The notes under the pieces are model-generated. The model had not been told where the DNA came from and made no database searches. It saw only the letters and a list, made by a program, of their open reading frames with translations. 64,000 bases of DNA from CAJWOS01 sp964502005 (GTDB lineage: Bacteria; Myxococcota_A; UBA796; UBA2385), in contig CAZCUX010000010.1 of assembly GCA_964502005.1 (NCBI GenBank), forward strand, positions 62,001 to 126,000, written 5' to 3'. The translations under genes were made by a program, and so were the position numbers. Numbering within the stretch: position 1 is the stretch's first letter; every line of letters starts with the position of its first letter. Positions 44,001-52,538 of this stretch are shown here, one piece after another.

Positions 44001-46958
44001 GGCGTTGAGCCCACCCGTGACCTTCGTGAAGTCGTTCTTTTCGATGTGCGCGGTGGCTTCTGCGCCGGGCACCACGCGGGCGGTCCACGCCTCTGGCCCG
44101 AGATTCTCGGCAATCGGAATCTCACGCTTCAAGGTCATTTGACCGGTGCCATTGACCTCGTCGTTCTCCATGGCCCAGTCGGCCTGGAGGGTGACATCGG
44201 CCAAGGGGCCTTCAGTGTCGTCTACCTGCATGTTGAGGTTGGCGGCGACGCTGTCGAGGCGGTTTTCGGTAATCTGGCCGCTGACGCCGGAGCCTTCGAG
44301 CACCTTGAGCGTCCAATCCGTGCCTTCCACCATGCCGTCGGTGGCGCGGGGATGCAAGAACTCCCGTGCGGTCGTCAACTCGACGCTGCCGGTGGCCTTG
44401 AGCTCTTCGAGGTCGAGGGTGGCGCCGCTGACCACACCATTGAGCAAGGGGCCGTCTTGGTCGTCGATTTGCAGGTCGATGTCACCGCCAAGCTGCGTGA
44501 CGACACTGTTTTCGACCGTGGCGGAAATCCGGCTGCCTTCTTTGGCGTGGAGCGTCCACTTGCCGTCTTCGCTTTGGTGCTCGATGTCGCGGCCGAGGAC
44601 CAAGTCGCCCACAAACGAGAGGTTGCTCGAAGCCGGCTCGTAGACGGCATCGGTGATGTGACCGGTGAGCAGCTCCTCGCCGTCACGGTCAAACCGAATC
44701 GCAGCGTCGAGGCAAACTTGGGTGAGGGCGGTGCCGGCCAACGAAGCGCGGACCACAGCGTCTTGTTCGAGCGTGAGGCTGTCGCCGCGGTCGGTGACGA
44801 GGAGGACGTCATCGAGCAGCAGGCCGTTGACCTCGCCGGTCATCTCGCCGGTTTCGGGGTCTTTTTCACCGGTGACGCGGCCATCGATGCGAACTGGGGA
44901 GTCACCGACGGTGATAGAGGCCTCGAAGGGCACGGTGCCGTTCAGCGCGGTGATTTCGTTGGCGGTGACCGTCGCGTTGAAGGACCCACCAGCTTTGAGC
45001 GTAAACGAGCCCCAATCGGCGGTGAGCGCGAGGTCTTCGGTCTGCTCGGCCGTCGATTCGCCCGTGACGGTGCGGGTCTCGAAGTCGTAGGTCGCGTTGA
45101 GCGTGCCCTTGAGGCGCGGAGCCGTCCACTCCATGTCGACGTGGGCCTGCTCCAGCGCGTTGTCCACCACAGACAGGCGCATGTTGGCGGAAATCGACGC
45201 CAACTCACCGAAGGTCAGCTCGGTCTCTTGGGCCAGCTCGCCGGTCAAGGTGAACATGCCGGAGGCGAGGTTGTAGCGAGCCAGAATCTCGCCGGCGACC
45301 CACGAGTGAACGTTGACGCCGATGACGCCCTCAAGGGGGAGGTCTTCGGAGCCTTGGGTCCACTCACCGGACAAGGAGCCGTGCTGAATGTCGACGTGGG
45401 GGACCGGCTGCATCGGCGCCGCGAGCGTGATGGAGACACGCGCAGACAGGCTGGTGCCATCAAAGCCGACTTCGGCTTGGGTGGTGCCGATGTTCGGGAT
45501 TTCGCCGGTGACAGTGCCTTGCCCGGTCACACCTTCCGGCGTGACGTTGACGTTGAGACCGCCGCCATTGATGCCGAGGGCTGCCGGAAGCGGAAGTTGG
45601 TCGAAGGCCACTTGCCCAGAACCGAAGATGCCATCCGCGGAAACATTCAAGGACACGGAGCCTTGAATCGAATCGCCGATTTGGAACGGCACCTCGGGAA
45701 TCTGCGAGGCCACGGTGCCGTCGCGGTTGATTTGCAATTCGACGCCCGTAGCGTGAATCAGCTCACCGACCTGAATATCCGCAACAATCTTGCCGCTGGA
45801 GATGGTTTCCGTATCGTCGAAGTTCAGGTGTGCCGTGCGCAGCGTGACGCCCGGAACGGGAGTGCGGTTGAGCTGCGTGGTCATCGAAGGAGCGGTCTGC
45901 GCATCGCCGGAACGCTGCACTTCGATGACTTGACCGGCAAACGTGATGCGCGCCGGCCCGGGAGCCGGGCGGTCGGAGTTCGGCTGCTGGGCAGCTTGGC
46001 CGCTCGGTGGAGTCGGCGGGCGAATCTGGCTGGCACGCGTGGGACGGGCTTCCCGTGATGCCAAGGAGGCGTCGCCCGATGCGCTGGGCCCTCCGGTAGA
46101 GACGGTGAGGGAATCTTCTGCGCCCACGCTCAATGGAGATGCGGGCGCCGCCAAGCTCTGCGAGTCGGCTTCAGGCGCGACGCTCTCGACGGAAGAGGTC
46201 TGCAACGCAGACTCGACGGGAGCGCCGATGCTTTCCGTGTTGACCGCGGTGGCGCCCCGTGCGACCGCACGGCCCATCGCTTCGGCTTCCCGCTCGTGGG
46301 GGTCATTGGGCCGCGAAACATCCATGCCCGGGCCCTTCGCGCCCGGCAGACGGCCTTCGTCGGCCTGAACCACGTGGGTGAGCTCATGCGCGAGCAGTTC
46401 GTCGCCCGCGGACGTGCCCGGACGCCACGCGCCTCGATTGAAGTAGATGTCGCGCCCAATCGCGAATGCGACAGCGTCCAAGGACTCGGCCGCGTGGGCA
46501 GCCCCGCCATCCGTATGAATACGCACATGGCTGAAGTCGTGGCCAAACGCCCGCTCCATTCGGACCTTGACGGCCTCGGGCAGCGGACTGCCTTGGCGCG
46601 AGCCGATGCGCGTAGCGGCCGATTCGGTGTCGAGGCCTTCTGTTTCGGCCTGCGAGCGACGCAACACCCGGCGCATGACGGACAGCGGCGCAGATCCGGG
46701 TGCGAGATCCCCCGCATCCACACCGGCTGCGACCAAGCCCATCACACCCGCGGTGTGCGTGAGCATCGCCGCGCCGTGTTCTGTGAAGTCTGCACCCCCG
46801 AGCGCTTGGTTGCCCAAGCCGTTCTGAAGGTTGGACACGAGCGGGTCTACCCGTGTCTCAAGGGCAGGCTCACGACTCGGACTCCGCTCGTTGTCCGTCA
46901 GGGTTTCCGACCGACGGACTCGCTGGTCGGAGGAGCGGTATTCTCGTTCGGCGCGCAT
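41040..46958 (-). CDS. Giant DUF4157 (eCIS-core) repeat protein
   Basis: Encodes 1972 residues from an ATG preceded by GGAG. Residues ~122-200 are DUF4157: PLPEAVKVRMERAFGHDFSHVRIHTDGGAAHAAE, then GRDIYFNRGAW and HELTHVVQ (191-198), a HExxH-type zincin-like motif. The domain marks proteins of extracellular contractile injection systems and related toxins. A Ser/Ala/Pro linker follows, then about eleven degenerate ~75-80 residue beta repeats (about 650-1430). A less repetitive beta region (about 1480-1720), a Gly-rich spacer, a hydrophobic pair (about 1796-1823) and a helical C-terminal domain ending ANGIDW complete it. No signal peptide is seen. No sheath, tube, baseplate or AAA genes of an injection system are in the window. 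Confidence 0.85.
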   Translation of the reverse strand: MRAEREYRSSDQRVRRSETLTDNERSPSREPALETRVDPLVSNLQNGLGNQALGGADFTEHGAAMLTHTAGVMGLVAAGVDAGDLAPGSAPLSVMRRVLRRSQAETEGLDTESAATRIGSRQGSPLPEAVKVRMERAFGHDFSHVRIHTDGGAAHAAESLDAVAFAIGRDIYFNRGAWRPGTSAGDELLAHELTHVVQADEGRLPGAKGPGMDVSRPNDPHEREAEAMGRAVARGATAVNTESIGAPVESALQTSSVESVAPEADSQSLAAPASPLSVGAEDSLTVSTGGPSASGDASLASREARPTRASQIRPPTPPSGQAAQQPNSDRPAPGPARITFAGQVIEVQRSGDAQTAPSMTTQLNRTPVPGVTLRTAHLNFDDTETISSGKIVADIQVGELIHATGVELQINRDGTVASQIPEVPFQIGDSIQGSVSLNVSADGIFGSGQVAFDQLPLPAALGINGGGLNVNVTPEGVTGQGTVTGEIPNIGTTQAEVGFDGTSLSARVSITLAAPMQPVPHVDIQHGSLSGEWTQGSEDLPLEGVIGVNVHSWVAGEILARYNLASGMFTLTGELAQETELTFGELASISANMRLSVVDNALEQAHVDMEWTAPRLKGTLNATYDFETRTVTGESTAEQTEDLALTADWGSFTLKAGGSFNATVTANEITALNGTVPFEASITVGDSPVRIDGRVTGEKDPETGEMTGEVNGLLLDDVLLVTDRGDSLTLEQDAVVRASLAGTALTQVCLDAAIRFDRDGEELLTGHITDAVYEPASSNLSFVGDLVLGRDIEHQSEDGKWTLHAKEGSRISATVENSVVTQLGGDIDLQIDDQDGPLLNGVVSGATLDLEELKATGSVELTTAREFLHPRATDGMVEGTDWTLKVLEGSGVSGQITENRLDSVAANLNMQVDDTEGPLADVTLQADWAMENDEVNGTGQMTLKREIPIAENLGPEAWTARVVPGAEATAHIEKNDFTKVTGGLNAKVADAESDFIDVKGEGTWTTADDNVEISGEAALTRDKVIEAASNGPWSTTALIGTKASTTITNETITEMAGHIEARLDKDGEGFVKAGLEGNWTPEGSVNGQGEAELLQEIDVAEAGEYHLFVEKGAGAQVAVEEGALSEIGGTVPMRLNEGETPFIKGGVEGTYKIEEKDLTGTGTAEVLVEKELGSLGNDKLFLMPGTGAQVTIQNNELTQVGGTINLDVRDDGGQYATISLAGTFDAAGGTGFTGTGATEVTREKELYKDGDYTFLIIPGTGATAHITENQLTKLDGQVPFEVRDAQGSLIKGSVSGEYSAETGLVNGSGDVRLGRTLEYDLGGGAVMKFLEGSGGDAEVKDSQLLRLGGTLKAELWTNGQAQVRVEADGNYNVVTNTLETLEGSAEMLRPFELLGGAIEVREVSGSAKIKDNQLVAAEGDGTIVIEPLNNMQGEFHVKWSNEGGQDQYEGTGKIDFTLFEDAAKGRKMEGEIDASYSSDGSLDVHGQATYTLNEMLKEIAIDVEMDEQLDPIIDIDADIDTNLVEGRNLFEMERDLLPRMTVPVYGPLGIFYGVKGGMKLDMDALHARAHIAVADWKPISEATNVPNFRADLDMNWGLDFMAQIVPYVGIECNIGVASVGGGIEGLAELTADLDVNPSGSIWGGDGIFGGELSVGVRLAPEITLGLTPFVEAQIVGLDGWRHDFAEIRQEVGNIMPFEWGGTYQFGDAPGPKTPPNAFAEGNVSQVTKQESATDTEMSNGGGGGGGTSMAGGPQFESGSEVAAQQETGEMSEMDRLLEILEKVQKLGKGIEALGYLVDLVIGVITATATLGPIGFIGYIVWKIFKRELSWDGIKEKIDNLVTALQVCADLLEPHLPDWFRRIRDVFSGRKPSLFDALFGADDRMRDAVREGYHREAPVEMLCEMVDTMASGWLSTDDANCIAQVFEEAARKGCLRTVIAAGGRDPGDYIDGFFSGFDDSAIKRVFRANGIDW
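42650..45000 (-). repeat. About eleven degenerate ~75-80 residue coding repeats in the DUF4157 giant
   Basis: Each unit holds a pattern like GTGA-x-A-x-I-x-x-N-x-L-T-x-L-G-G-x-V-x-x-x-V-x-D, then an acidic/Gly turn and G-x-G-x-x-x-L-x-R. Clear examples are PGTGAQVTIQNNELTQVGG, PGTGATAHITENQLTKLDG, EGSGVSGQITENRLDSVAA and KEGSRISATVENSVVTQLGG. The repeats are diverged in protein and DNA sequence, so they are old and not recently expanded. Boundaries are approximate. Confidence 0.7.
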
Positions 46959-47141
46959 AGGAGCTCCAATTGGAACCAGCGTACCTTGACACAGGGGGTA
47001 GGTTCGATGTCAGAGCGATGGCAACCCAAAGGATTTGATGAAAAACGGGGAACGATGTCCCACGATCCACCCACACACCGTCCACGACACAACCGATCCG
47101 AGCGCAAGACACGAGTGGTTCGACAATAACCGAAGTCAACG

Positions 47142-47930
47142 TCACTCGGGGAGATTGTCGAGTTCGTCTTTCAACGCCTGTACGGCGGGAGGCGGTGCAA
47201 AAGATGGGAGAGTGTCGTCGGGCAGATTGACCTCGACGCTGTCGATGACCAGTTTCATCCGCATCGCGCCCACCTCAATCAACGTCTCCGACGCCATGAC
47301 TTGCTCACCAAAAGTGCGCACAGCGGTGACCGTGCTTCGCATGGGGACCAAGCCCATCTCCGAAGGGATGGACGCGACGGTTCCGACGAGCATTCCGTCG
47401 TCGGCAGCGAAATAGAGGGTTCGCGGCTGTTGGTCGTCGGTCTTCACCTCCACCCGCCAACACGGCTCTCCACCGTATTCTTCCTGACCAGCGACCGCGC
47501 GCTCGGGATAATGGTCTGCGTAATGCAGAACCCCGAAAAAGTCGGAGTTGCGCCGCTCTTCGGCAAGCTCCGCGCCTTCTTTGAGCGCCGGCCCCATGAC
47601 CGGATGCACCGACCAAGCCGTTGCCCCATCGAAGCCCTCCTGAATTTCACCGACGCCCATCATAGAAACCGTTGTGAGGGAGCGGTCTGGCGCTGCTTGC
47701 CAACGCACCATCGGCATTGACAACTGCATGTCGGGCATTTCCATGGCACCCGACATGCGCAGGTTTTGCGTTGCGGTGATGGTGTCTCGCCCGCCGGAAA
47801 ACGCGATGTATCGCTCAAAAAGCTCATCCGCGGTTGGTGCCGCGCTGCTTGGTTCGGGAGCGGGACGGGGAGCGTGGGGGCACCCAAGGAGCACCAAACC
47901 CGAAACGACGACGAAGACCGGATAGTTCAC
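47142..47930 (-). CDS. Lipoprotein with LolA/LolB-like fold features
   Basis: Encodes 262 residues from a GTG that overlaps the stop of the S41 gene (GTGA). The signal ends in VLLGC (Cys17), followed by a Pro/Ala tether. The body has the pattern of outer-membrane-lipoprotein-sorting-like proteins: ADELFERYIAFSGGRDTITATQNLRMSGAMEM, LTTVSMMGVGEIQEGFDGATAWSVHPVMGPALKEGAEL, CWRVEVKTDDQQPRTLYFAADDGMLVG. Such beta-half-barrels bind lipidated or hydrophobic ligands. It probably works with the co-transcribed S41 protease-like lipoprotein in the envelope. Family assignment is tentative. Confidence 0.68.
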   Translation of the reverse strand: MNYPVFVVVSGLVLLGCPHAPRPAPEPSSAAPTADELFERYIAFSGGRDTITATQNLRMSGAMEMPDMQLSMPMVRWQAAPDRSLTTVSMMGVGEIQEGFDGATAWSVHPVMGPALKEGAELAEERRNSDFFGVLHYADHYPERAVAGQEEYGGEPCWRVEVKTDDQQPRTLYFAADDGMLVGTVASIPSEMGLVPMRSTVTAVRTFGEQVMASETLIEVGAMRMKLVIDSVEVNLPDDTLPSFAPPPAVQALKDELDNLPE

Positions 47931-49285
47931 GGGGTCAACTCCTTTCGAACCTTCGCCAGAGCGGCGTCCAAGGCAGGGTCTGCCTGCGAATGTAATGCGG
48001 CAACGGTAGGCGCAACCACGAGGTCCGGTGTGACCCCAACGCCTTCGAGGTGCTTCCCTGCGGGGGAGACAAGGTCTGCAAAAACAAACTGCATGCGGTC
48101 GCCGTTGGGCAGGGACTCAAAGGCGCTCATGAGCGCAAGACCCGAGCTCTGCTCCCCCACAATCGTCGCACGCCCGAGGTCCTGCATTCCGCTGGCGAAC
48201 ACTTCACTGCTCGAAGCGCTGCGACCATCCACCACGACGGCCAGCGGGCCATCGAGGCGCTCGGCGGATACCCGAGGCCGGATGGACAGTTCCAGCGTGG
48301 CGTCGCGGGTGCGAAAAGTGCCCAGGCTGGCGGACTTTCGTGCAACGAAGTGCCCCGCGAGGCCCCGCGCGACATCGAGCATTCCACCTGGATTGCCGCG
48401 CAGGTCGACCACCGCGGCGCTTACTCCTTGCGCATGGGCATCCATCACCGCAGACCGCACTGCAGCGGCAGAGGGCACCGCAAACATACTGAAGCGCACC
48501 ACCAGTACGGGCGGAATGGGGCCGTCCGGCCCGTCGGGGTCGTCGACGCGCGATTGGGTTTCGACCAATGTGGCCGGCATTTCGCCCATTTTGAAAATCT
48601 CGCCCTGCAGCGGACCCGGCAACACAGACAATGTGTCTTCGCGGCGCGTGCCATCCGCGGATGTGCGCACCAAGCGCACGGAACACCCTTCCCCCATCGG
48701 CGCATACGTCAATTCGCGCATGAGGCTGCCGATGATAGCGGCCGGTCGGCGGACGCCTCCTTCAGCGGTGAGCTCCGCGAGGACGTCATCCAGCACAGTG
48801 TCCCCAATGGCGACGATTTGGTCGCCCGGACGAATTCCAGCGCGTTCTGCACCCCCGTCCGCACGCACGGACACCACATGGACATGTCCCTCCACCAAGG
48901 CCGCATCGAGGCCGAGGTCGCCCATCGGACCCGAATGGGCCGACCCGCGATACACGCGCCCCGGCAATATCGCAAAGTGGGAAACGCCGACTGCATCGAG
49001 CATTTCCCGGAGAATTGGACGGAGGTCGTCTGCGGTTCGTGCCTCCTGCGCGCGCGGCAGCAAGGAGTCATGCACTTGCTGCCAATCGACGCCGTTCATC
49101 GAGGGGTCTGGGAAGCTCTCGCCGACCCGCCGCCACACATGTTCGAAGGTATCGACTTGTTCGCTCGGGCGCTTGGCGGCGTGAACGGGCGCGGCGCTTG
49201 GATGAAGACAGCCCAAGACAACGCCCAATAGCGCAGTCACACCAAATCGAACGGCGCTACCCACCGGCAAGGAACGATTGCCCAT
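47927..49285 (-). CDS. S41-family (C-terminal processing) protease-like lipoprotein
   Basis: Encodes 452 residues from an ATG with GGGGAG upstream. The signal region ends in VVLGC, giving a likely lipoprotein. A helical N-terminal part (FEHVWRRVGESFPDPSMNGVDWQQVHDSLLPRAQ) and LGLDAALVEGHVHVVSVRADGGAERAGIRPGDQIVAIGD (PDZ-like) lead to the S41 core: AAVVDLRGNPGGMLDVARGLAGHF and GRSASSSEVFASGMQDLGRATIVGEQSSG, with the nucleophile Ser in SASSSE. The Lys of CtpA-type enzymes (T-x-G-K) is replaced here by Leu (SSGL), as in tricorn/IRBP-like members that use another base. It should cleave unfolded or tagged envelope proteins if active. Confidence 0.87.
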   Translation of the reverse strand: MGNRSLPVGSAVRFGVTALLGVVLGCLHPSAAPVHAAKRPSEQVDTFEHVWRRVGESFPDPSMNGVDWQQVHDSLLPRAQEARTADDLRPILREMLDAVGVSHFAILPGRVYRGSAHSGPMGDLGLDAALVEGHVHVVSVRADGGAERAGIRPGDQIVAIGDTVLDDVLAELTAEGGVRRPAAIIGSLMRELTYAPMGEGCSVRLVRTSADGTRREDTLSVLPGPLQGEIFKMGEMPATLVETQSRVDDPDGPDGPIPPVLVVRFSMFAVPSAAAVRSAVMDAHAQGVSAAVVDLRGNPGGMLDVARGLAGHFVARKSASLGTFRTRDATLELSIRPRVSAERLDGPLAVVVDGRSASSSEVFASGMQDLGRATIVGEQSSGLALMSAFESLPNGDRMQFVFADLVSPAGKHLEGVGVTPDLVVAPTVAALHSQADPALDAALAKVRKELTP

Positions 49286-49350
49286 TCGCTGGCTCCCCGG
49301 CCGGACCACACCCGGCAAAACGAATTTTCCACCATGTATCACTTCTATGT

Positions 49351-49380
49351 TGACAGTAAATACTGTCTGATTTACTGTCA
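49351..49380. promoter_or_regulatory. Inverted-repeat operator and promoter between the S41 and MerR-like genes
   Basis: TGACAGTAAA and TTTACTGTCA form a perfect 10-base inverted repeat around a 10-base spacer, and an inner GACAGTA-AA-TACTGTC dyad overlaps it. TTGACA at 49350 fits a -35 box and TACTGT at 49373 a -10 box with a 17-base spacer. That would start transcription almost at the MerR-like ATG (49385), giving a leaderless message. The operator lies 65 bases from the divergent S41 start, so both sides may be controlled. Confidence 0.65.
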
Positions 49381-49384
49381 CTGT

Positions 49385-49933
49385 ATGATGAACGAATGGA
49401 AATCACTCGACACCGACCTTGAGGGCCTGGAGGCGGCGACTGCCTCTGTGCTGGCGAGGTTGGCTGTTTCGGTGGGCGATGAGCGCGTGCGCGATGTGCC
49501 AAATGCCCGAGTTCTTCGGTACTACGGCACACTCGGACTGCTCGACCGCCCGCTCCGCTACGATGGCCGGAAGGCGCGCTACGGCTTTCGCCACCTGCTT
49601 CAGGTGGTCGCAGTCAAGGTGCTTCAGTCAGAAGGCCTGCCGCTTTCGCAGATTCAAGAACTGCTCGCGGGACGGTCCACCGAAGAGCTCGCCCGTTCCA
49701 TTGAGGGAGCAGTCCCCTACCAGCCCCCCCATCCATACGTTCAAGTTGCCGCCGAACCGAACGTGCACGTTTTTGCCTACCAGCCTGCGGTGGGGCCCAA
49801 GCACTGGGTGCGTCTGTTGCGTGCAGACCTCGCGCCTGGCGTACAAGTCACCGTCGACCCCTCCATTGTCGCCGACCCTGAATCTCTCCTCGCCGCACTG
49901 GCCGCGGCGATTTCTCCCCGAGGTGAACCATGA
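49385..49933 (+). CDS. MerR-family-like transcriptional regulator
   Basis: Encodes 182 residues from an ATG at 49385 (the next codon is also ATG). Residues about 35-95 form the winged helix-turn-helix: VRDVPNARVLRYYGTLGLLDRPLRYDGRKARYGFRHLLQVVAVKVLQSEGLPLSQIQELL, matching MerR-type DNA binding (RYY-x-x-x-GLL, R-x-YGFRHL). The C-terminal 80 residues do not show a metal-binding Cys pattern, so the inducer is unknown. Its stop overlaps the VIT-vWA start by four bases, making a regulator-target operon, and it probably binds the inverted repeat just upstream of its own ATG. Confidence 0.88.
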   Translation: MMNEWKSLDTDLEGLEAATASVLARLAVSVGDERVRDVPNARVLRYYGTLGLLDRPLRYDGRKARYGFRHLLQVVAVKVLQSEGLPLSQIQELLAGRSTEELARSIEGAVPYQPPHPYVQVAAEPNVHVFAYQPAVGPKHWVRLLRADLAPGVQVTVDPSIVADPESLLAALAAAISPRGEP

Positions 49934-52446
49934 GCGCACAGATTTCGATGTCCCTTGAGCCACTCCAAGAGCCATCCCTCACCTCGGGACACGATGCGCG
50001 AGGATTGGGCGCGCTCCTTGCCGGAAGCGGAAGTCCGCAAAGCCTTCCCCTGCGACGCTGTACGGTTCGCAGCGATATCGTGGGACCGCTCGCCCGAACC
50101 ACCGTCCAACAAGTCTACGAAAACACCCTCACGCATTCGATGGAGGCGGTGCACCTGTTTCCCCTTCCCGAACGAGGGGCCGTCGTCTCCGTCGTGCTGC
50201 GCGCGGGGGAGGTCACCGTCCATTCGGAATGCAAGCCCAAAGCAGAAGCCGAACAGGTCTACGCGACCGCCCGCGCCGCCGGCCACCGCACGGCGCTGCT
50301 GACCCAAGAGCGCCCCGACATCCACACTCTGCGGGTTGCCAATCTACCGCCGCAGTCGTCGGTCACGATAGAAATCGTCATCGAAGAATCGCTGGAAGTC
50401 GTGGACGGCCGCGCGATTTGGCGTTTTCCCACCACGATTGCGCCTCGCTATACGCCGGGCGCCGCAACGGGCCATGAAGGTCCGGGCACCCACCCCGACA
50501 CCGACATCGTGCCCGACGCATCGCGTCTCTCTCCCCCGCTGCGCCTCGATGGCGGAGCGGTGCTTGACATCGAAGTCACTCTGCATGGGCCCGTACATCG
50601 TGTCGCAAGCTCGCTTCACGCCGTAGCGGTCACGATGGAGCAATCCGGAATTCGTGTCGCTCCATCCGGCCGCGCCACCCTCGACCGCGACTTCGTATTG
50701 GCCATCGAGGGAGGCATCGGCAGTGCTTCCGCCGCACGCGCATGGACAGATGGCGCCCACACCTTGCTGCTCGTCGACCCTCCGCCTGTCATTGCTTCTT
50801 CGCCTCTGCCGCGGGATGCGGTGTTCCTCATCGACATCTCCGGCTCGATGGATGGACAAAAACTCAAGGCCGCCTGTCTCGCGCTCAAAACGGCCCTTCA
50901 CGGGCTGCTGCCCCAGGACCGTTTCCGCGTCATCGCATTCGACGACCGGGTGGAGGTCTTCCATCCTGCGTTCTTGCCGGTAGAGGACACCCACATTCGA
51001 GCAGCAGACCGCTGGATTGACCAACTGCGCGCGCGGGGAGGCACGGAGATGGCGCCCGCGTTCCAAACCGCCTTCGAGCATCCGATGGTTCCAGGTCGGC
51101 AACGCACCATCCTGTTCATCACCGATGGCCAGTCCACCGATGAGGCACGACTCCTACAGCTTGTGTGGCGACGCCGCGAGGGCGCTCGGATATTTCCCCT
51201 GGGCATCGACACCGCTGTCAACGCTGCGCTGCTAAACCGACTGGCACGCATTGGCGGCGGCGTTTGTGAACTGACAGACCCGTCCGCCGACATCGAGGCG
51301 GTCGTCGCACGACTCGAAGCGCGTTTCGGCACACCTCTGGTCGAAGACCTGCGAATCGAACCCGGAATCCCCGTACGGTCTCCTCTCCCCGCCTTGTTTG
51401 CTGGCCGTCCGCTGACCGTGCTCCTCGAAGGCACCGCCCCATCGATTCGAGTATCGGGCACCACCGCAGATGGGCCGTGGACCCAAACCATTTCCACCAA
51501 GCCCGCGCCCTTCCCTCTGGGCCCCACTTGGGCACGGGAACGGGTCGCCGCCCTTGAAGACCGCCTCGTGGTTCATCCCTTCGAAGAAGAAGCAATCCAG
51601 CCCGAGATTGTACGGGTAGCGTTGGCGCATTCGGTGGCCACCCGCTGGACCTCCCATGTGCTCGTCGACACCTCTGTGAAGGTGTACGACCGGCCCGTCG
51701 AGGTCGTGCAGCCGGCGGAGCTACCGCACCAGTGGGCACCTGTCGCACCCGCGATGCCCCCTACGCCCGTCTGTGCTCCCAGCGCACAAATGGCGATGAC
51801 TGGCGCGCCTCCGCCCCCCGCCGGAGCACCCCAAAAGCGAAAAGCAGCGCCTTCCGAAGCGTCGTTTGGTGCCCGCTTGAAGAACCTGCTGATGTCCAAA
51901 CCCCGCAGACAAGAAGACAATGAGAAACTTCGGGAATTCGCCGACGAGGACGAGTTCTGCGCCGGTGACCCTGCACCGGCCGTCGAAGAAGCCGCGCCAA
52001 TGGAGTGTGAAGAACCTGCCGTCGAAATGGCCCGCTCCGCCCCCGCTGCGCGGAGCCTCAACACTCCGTTTGCACCACCTCCCCCTGCGCCTGCGCCTGC
52101 GCCCTCCGCGCCGAAGCCATCCCGAAGCCGCGCCCCTGCGGGCCCGCCTTCGGAAGCCGACCTTGCACGAAGCCAACGCACAGACGGCAGTTTCGACGGC
52201 GACGTCTTCCAGACCGTAGCCGTACTCGCGCGTCTCCTCTCGGCTGGACACACCCGGCAGCGGGGCCTGCGAAAGCGTGTGGTGCAGAAGGCTGCGGGCT
52301 TCCTGGCTGCGCACCGCGGTCAACCGGCCGTCGATATGGTCCTCGCGCTGCTCGACCGCGCAGAGGCGGGGGAAACCCTCGCAACCGACGCACTCGCACC
52401 TCTGCGCCAACTTCTCGGAAAGGTGGCCACCGAGGTCGGCGTCTAG
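49930..52446 (+). CDS. VIT and von Willebrand A domain protein
   Basis: Encodes 838 residues, overlapping the MerR-like gene by four bases. The N-terminal ~160 residues are a VIT (inter-alpha-trypsin inhibitor) domain: VRSDIVGPLARTTVQQVYENTLTHSMEAVHLFPLPERGAVVSV. The vWA domain follows (about 295-470) with the MIDAS motif DISGS at 302-306, GGTEMAPAF and FITDGQSTDEARL, so it should bind a divalent ion and a protein partner. The C-terminal third is Ala/Pro-rich with a final helical segment (TVAVLARLLSAGHTRQRGLRKRVVQKAAGFLAAHRG). No signal peptide is visible, unlike many secreted VIT-vWA proteins, suggesting a cytoplasmic complex. Confidence 0.88.
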   Translation: MSAQISMSLEPLQEPSLTSGHDARGLGALLAGSGSPQSLPLRRCTVRSDIVGPLARTTVQQVYENTLTHSMEAVHLFPLPERGAVVSVVLRAGEVTVHSECKPKAEAEQVYATARAAGHRTALLTQERPDIHTLRVANLPPQSSVTIEIVIEESLEVVDGRAIWRFPTTIAPRYTPGAATGHEGPGTHPDTDIVPDASRLSPPLRLDGGAVLDIEVTLHGPVHRVASSLHAVAVTMEQSGIRVAPSGRATLDRDFVLAIEGGIGSASAARAWTDGAHTLLLVDPPPVIASSPLPRDAVFLIDISGSMDGQKLKAACLALKTALHGLLPQDRFRVIAFDDRVEVFHPAFLPVEDTHIRAADRWIDQLRARGGTEMAPAFQTAFEHPMVPGRQRTILFITDGQSTDEARLLQLVWRRREGARIFPLGIDTAVNAALLNRLARIGGGVCELTDPSADIEAVVARLEARFGTPLVEDLRIEPGIPVRSPLPALFAGRPLTVLLEGTAPSIRVSGTTADGPWTQTISTKPAPFPLGPTWARERVAALEDRLVVHPFEEEAIQPEIVRVALAHSVATRWTSHVLVDTSVKVYDRPVEVVQPAELPHQWAPVAPAMPPTPVCAPSAQMAMTGAPPPPAGAPQKRKAAPSEASFGARLKNLLMSKPRRQEDNEKLREFADEDEFCAGDPAPAVEEAAPMECEEPAVEMARSAPAARSLNTPFAPPPPAPAPAPSAPKPSRSRAPAGPPSEADLARSQRTDGSFDGDVFQTVAVLARLLSAGHTRQRGLRKRVVQKAAGFLAAHRGQPAVDMVLALLDRAEAGETLATDALAPLRQLLGKVATEVGV

Positions 52447-52538
52447 CCATTTGTCCAATGATGCTGCGCCCGCACGCGAAGGCACACCCCGCCTACCGGG
52501 TACACATCCGGTACGCGCACCTTCGCGAGCAAAAGGCA

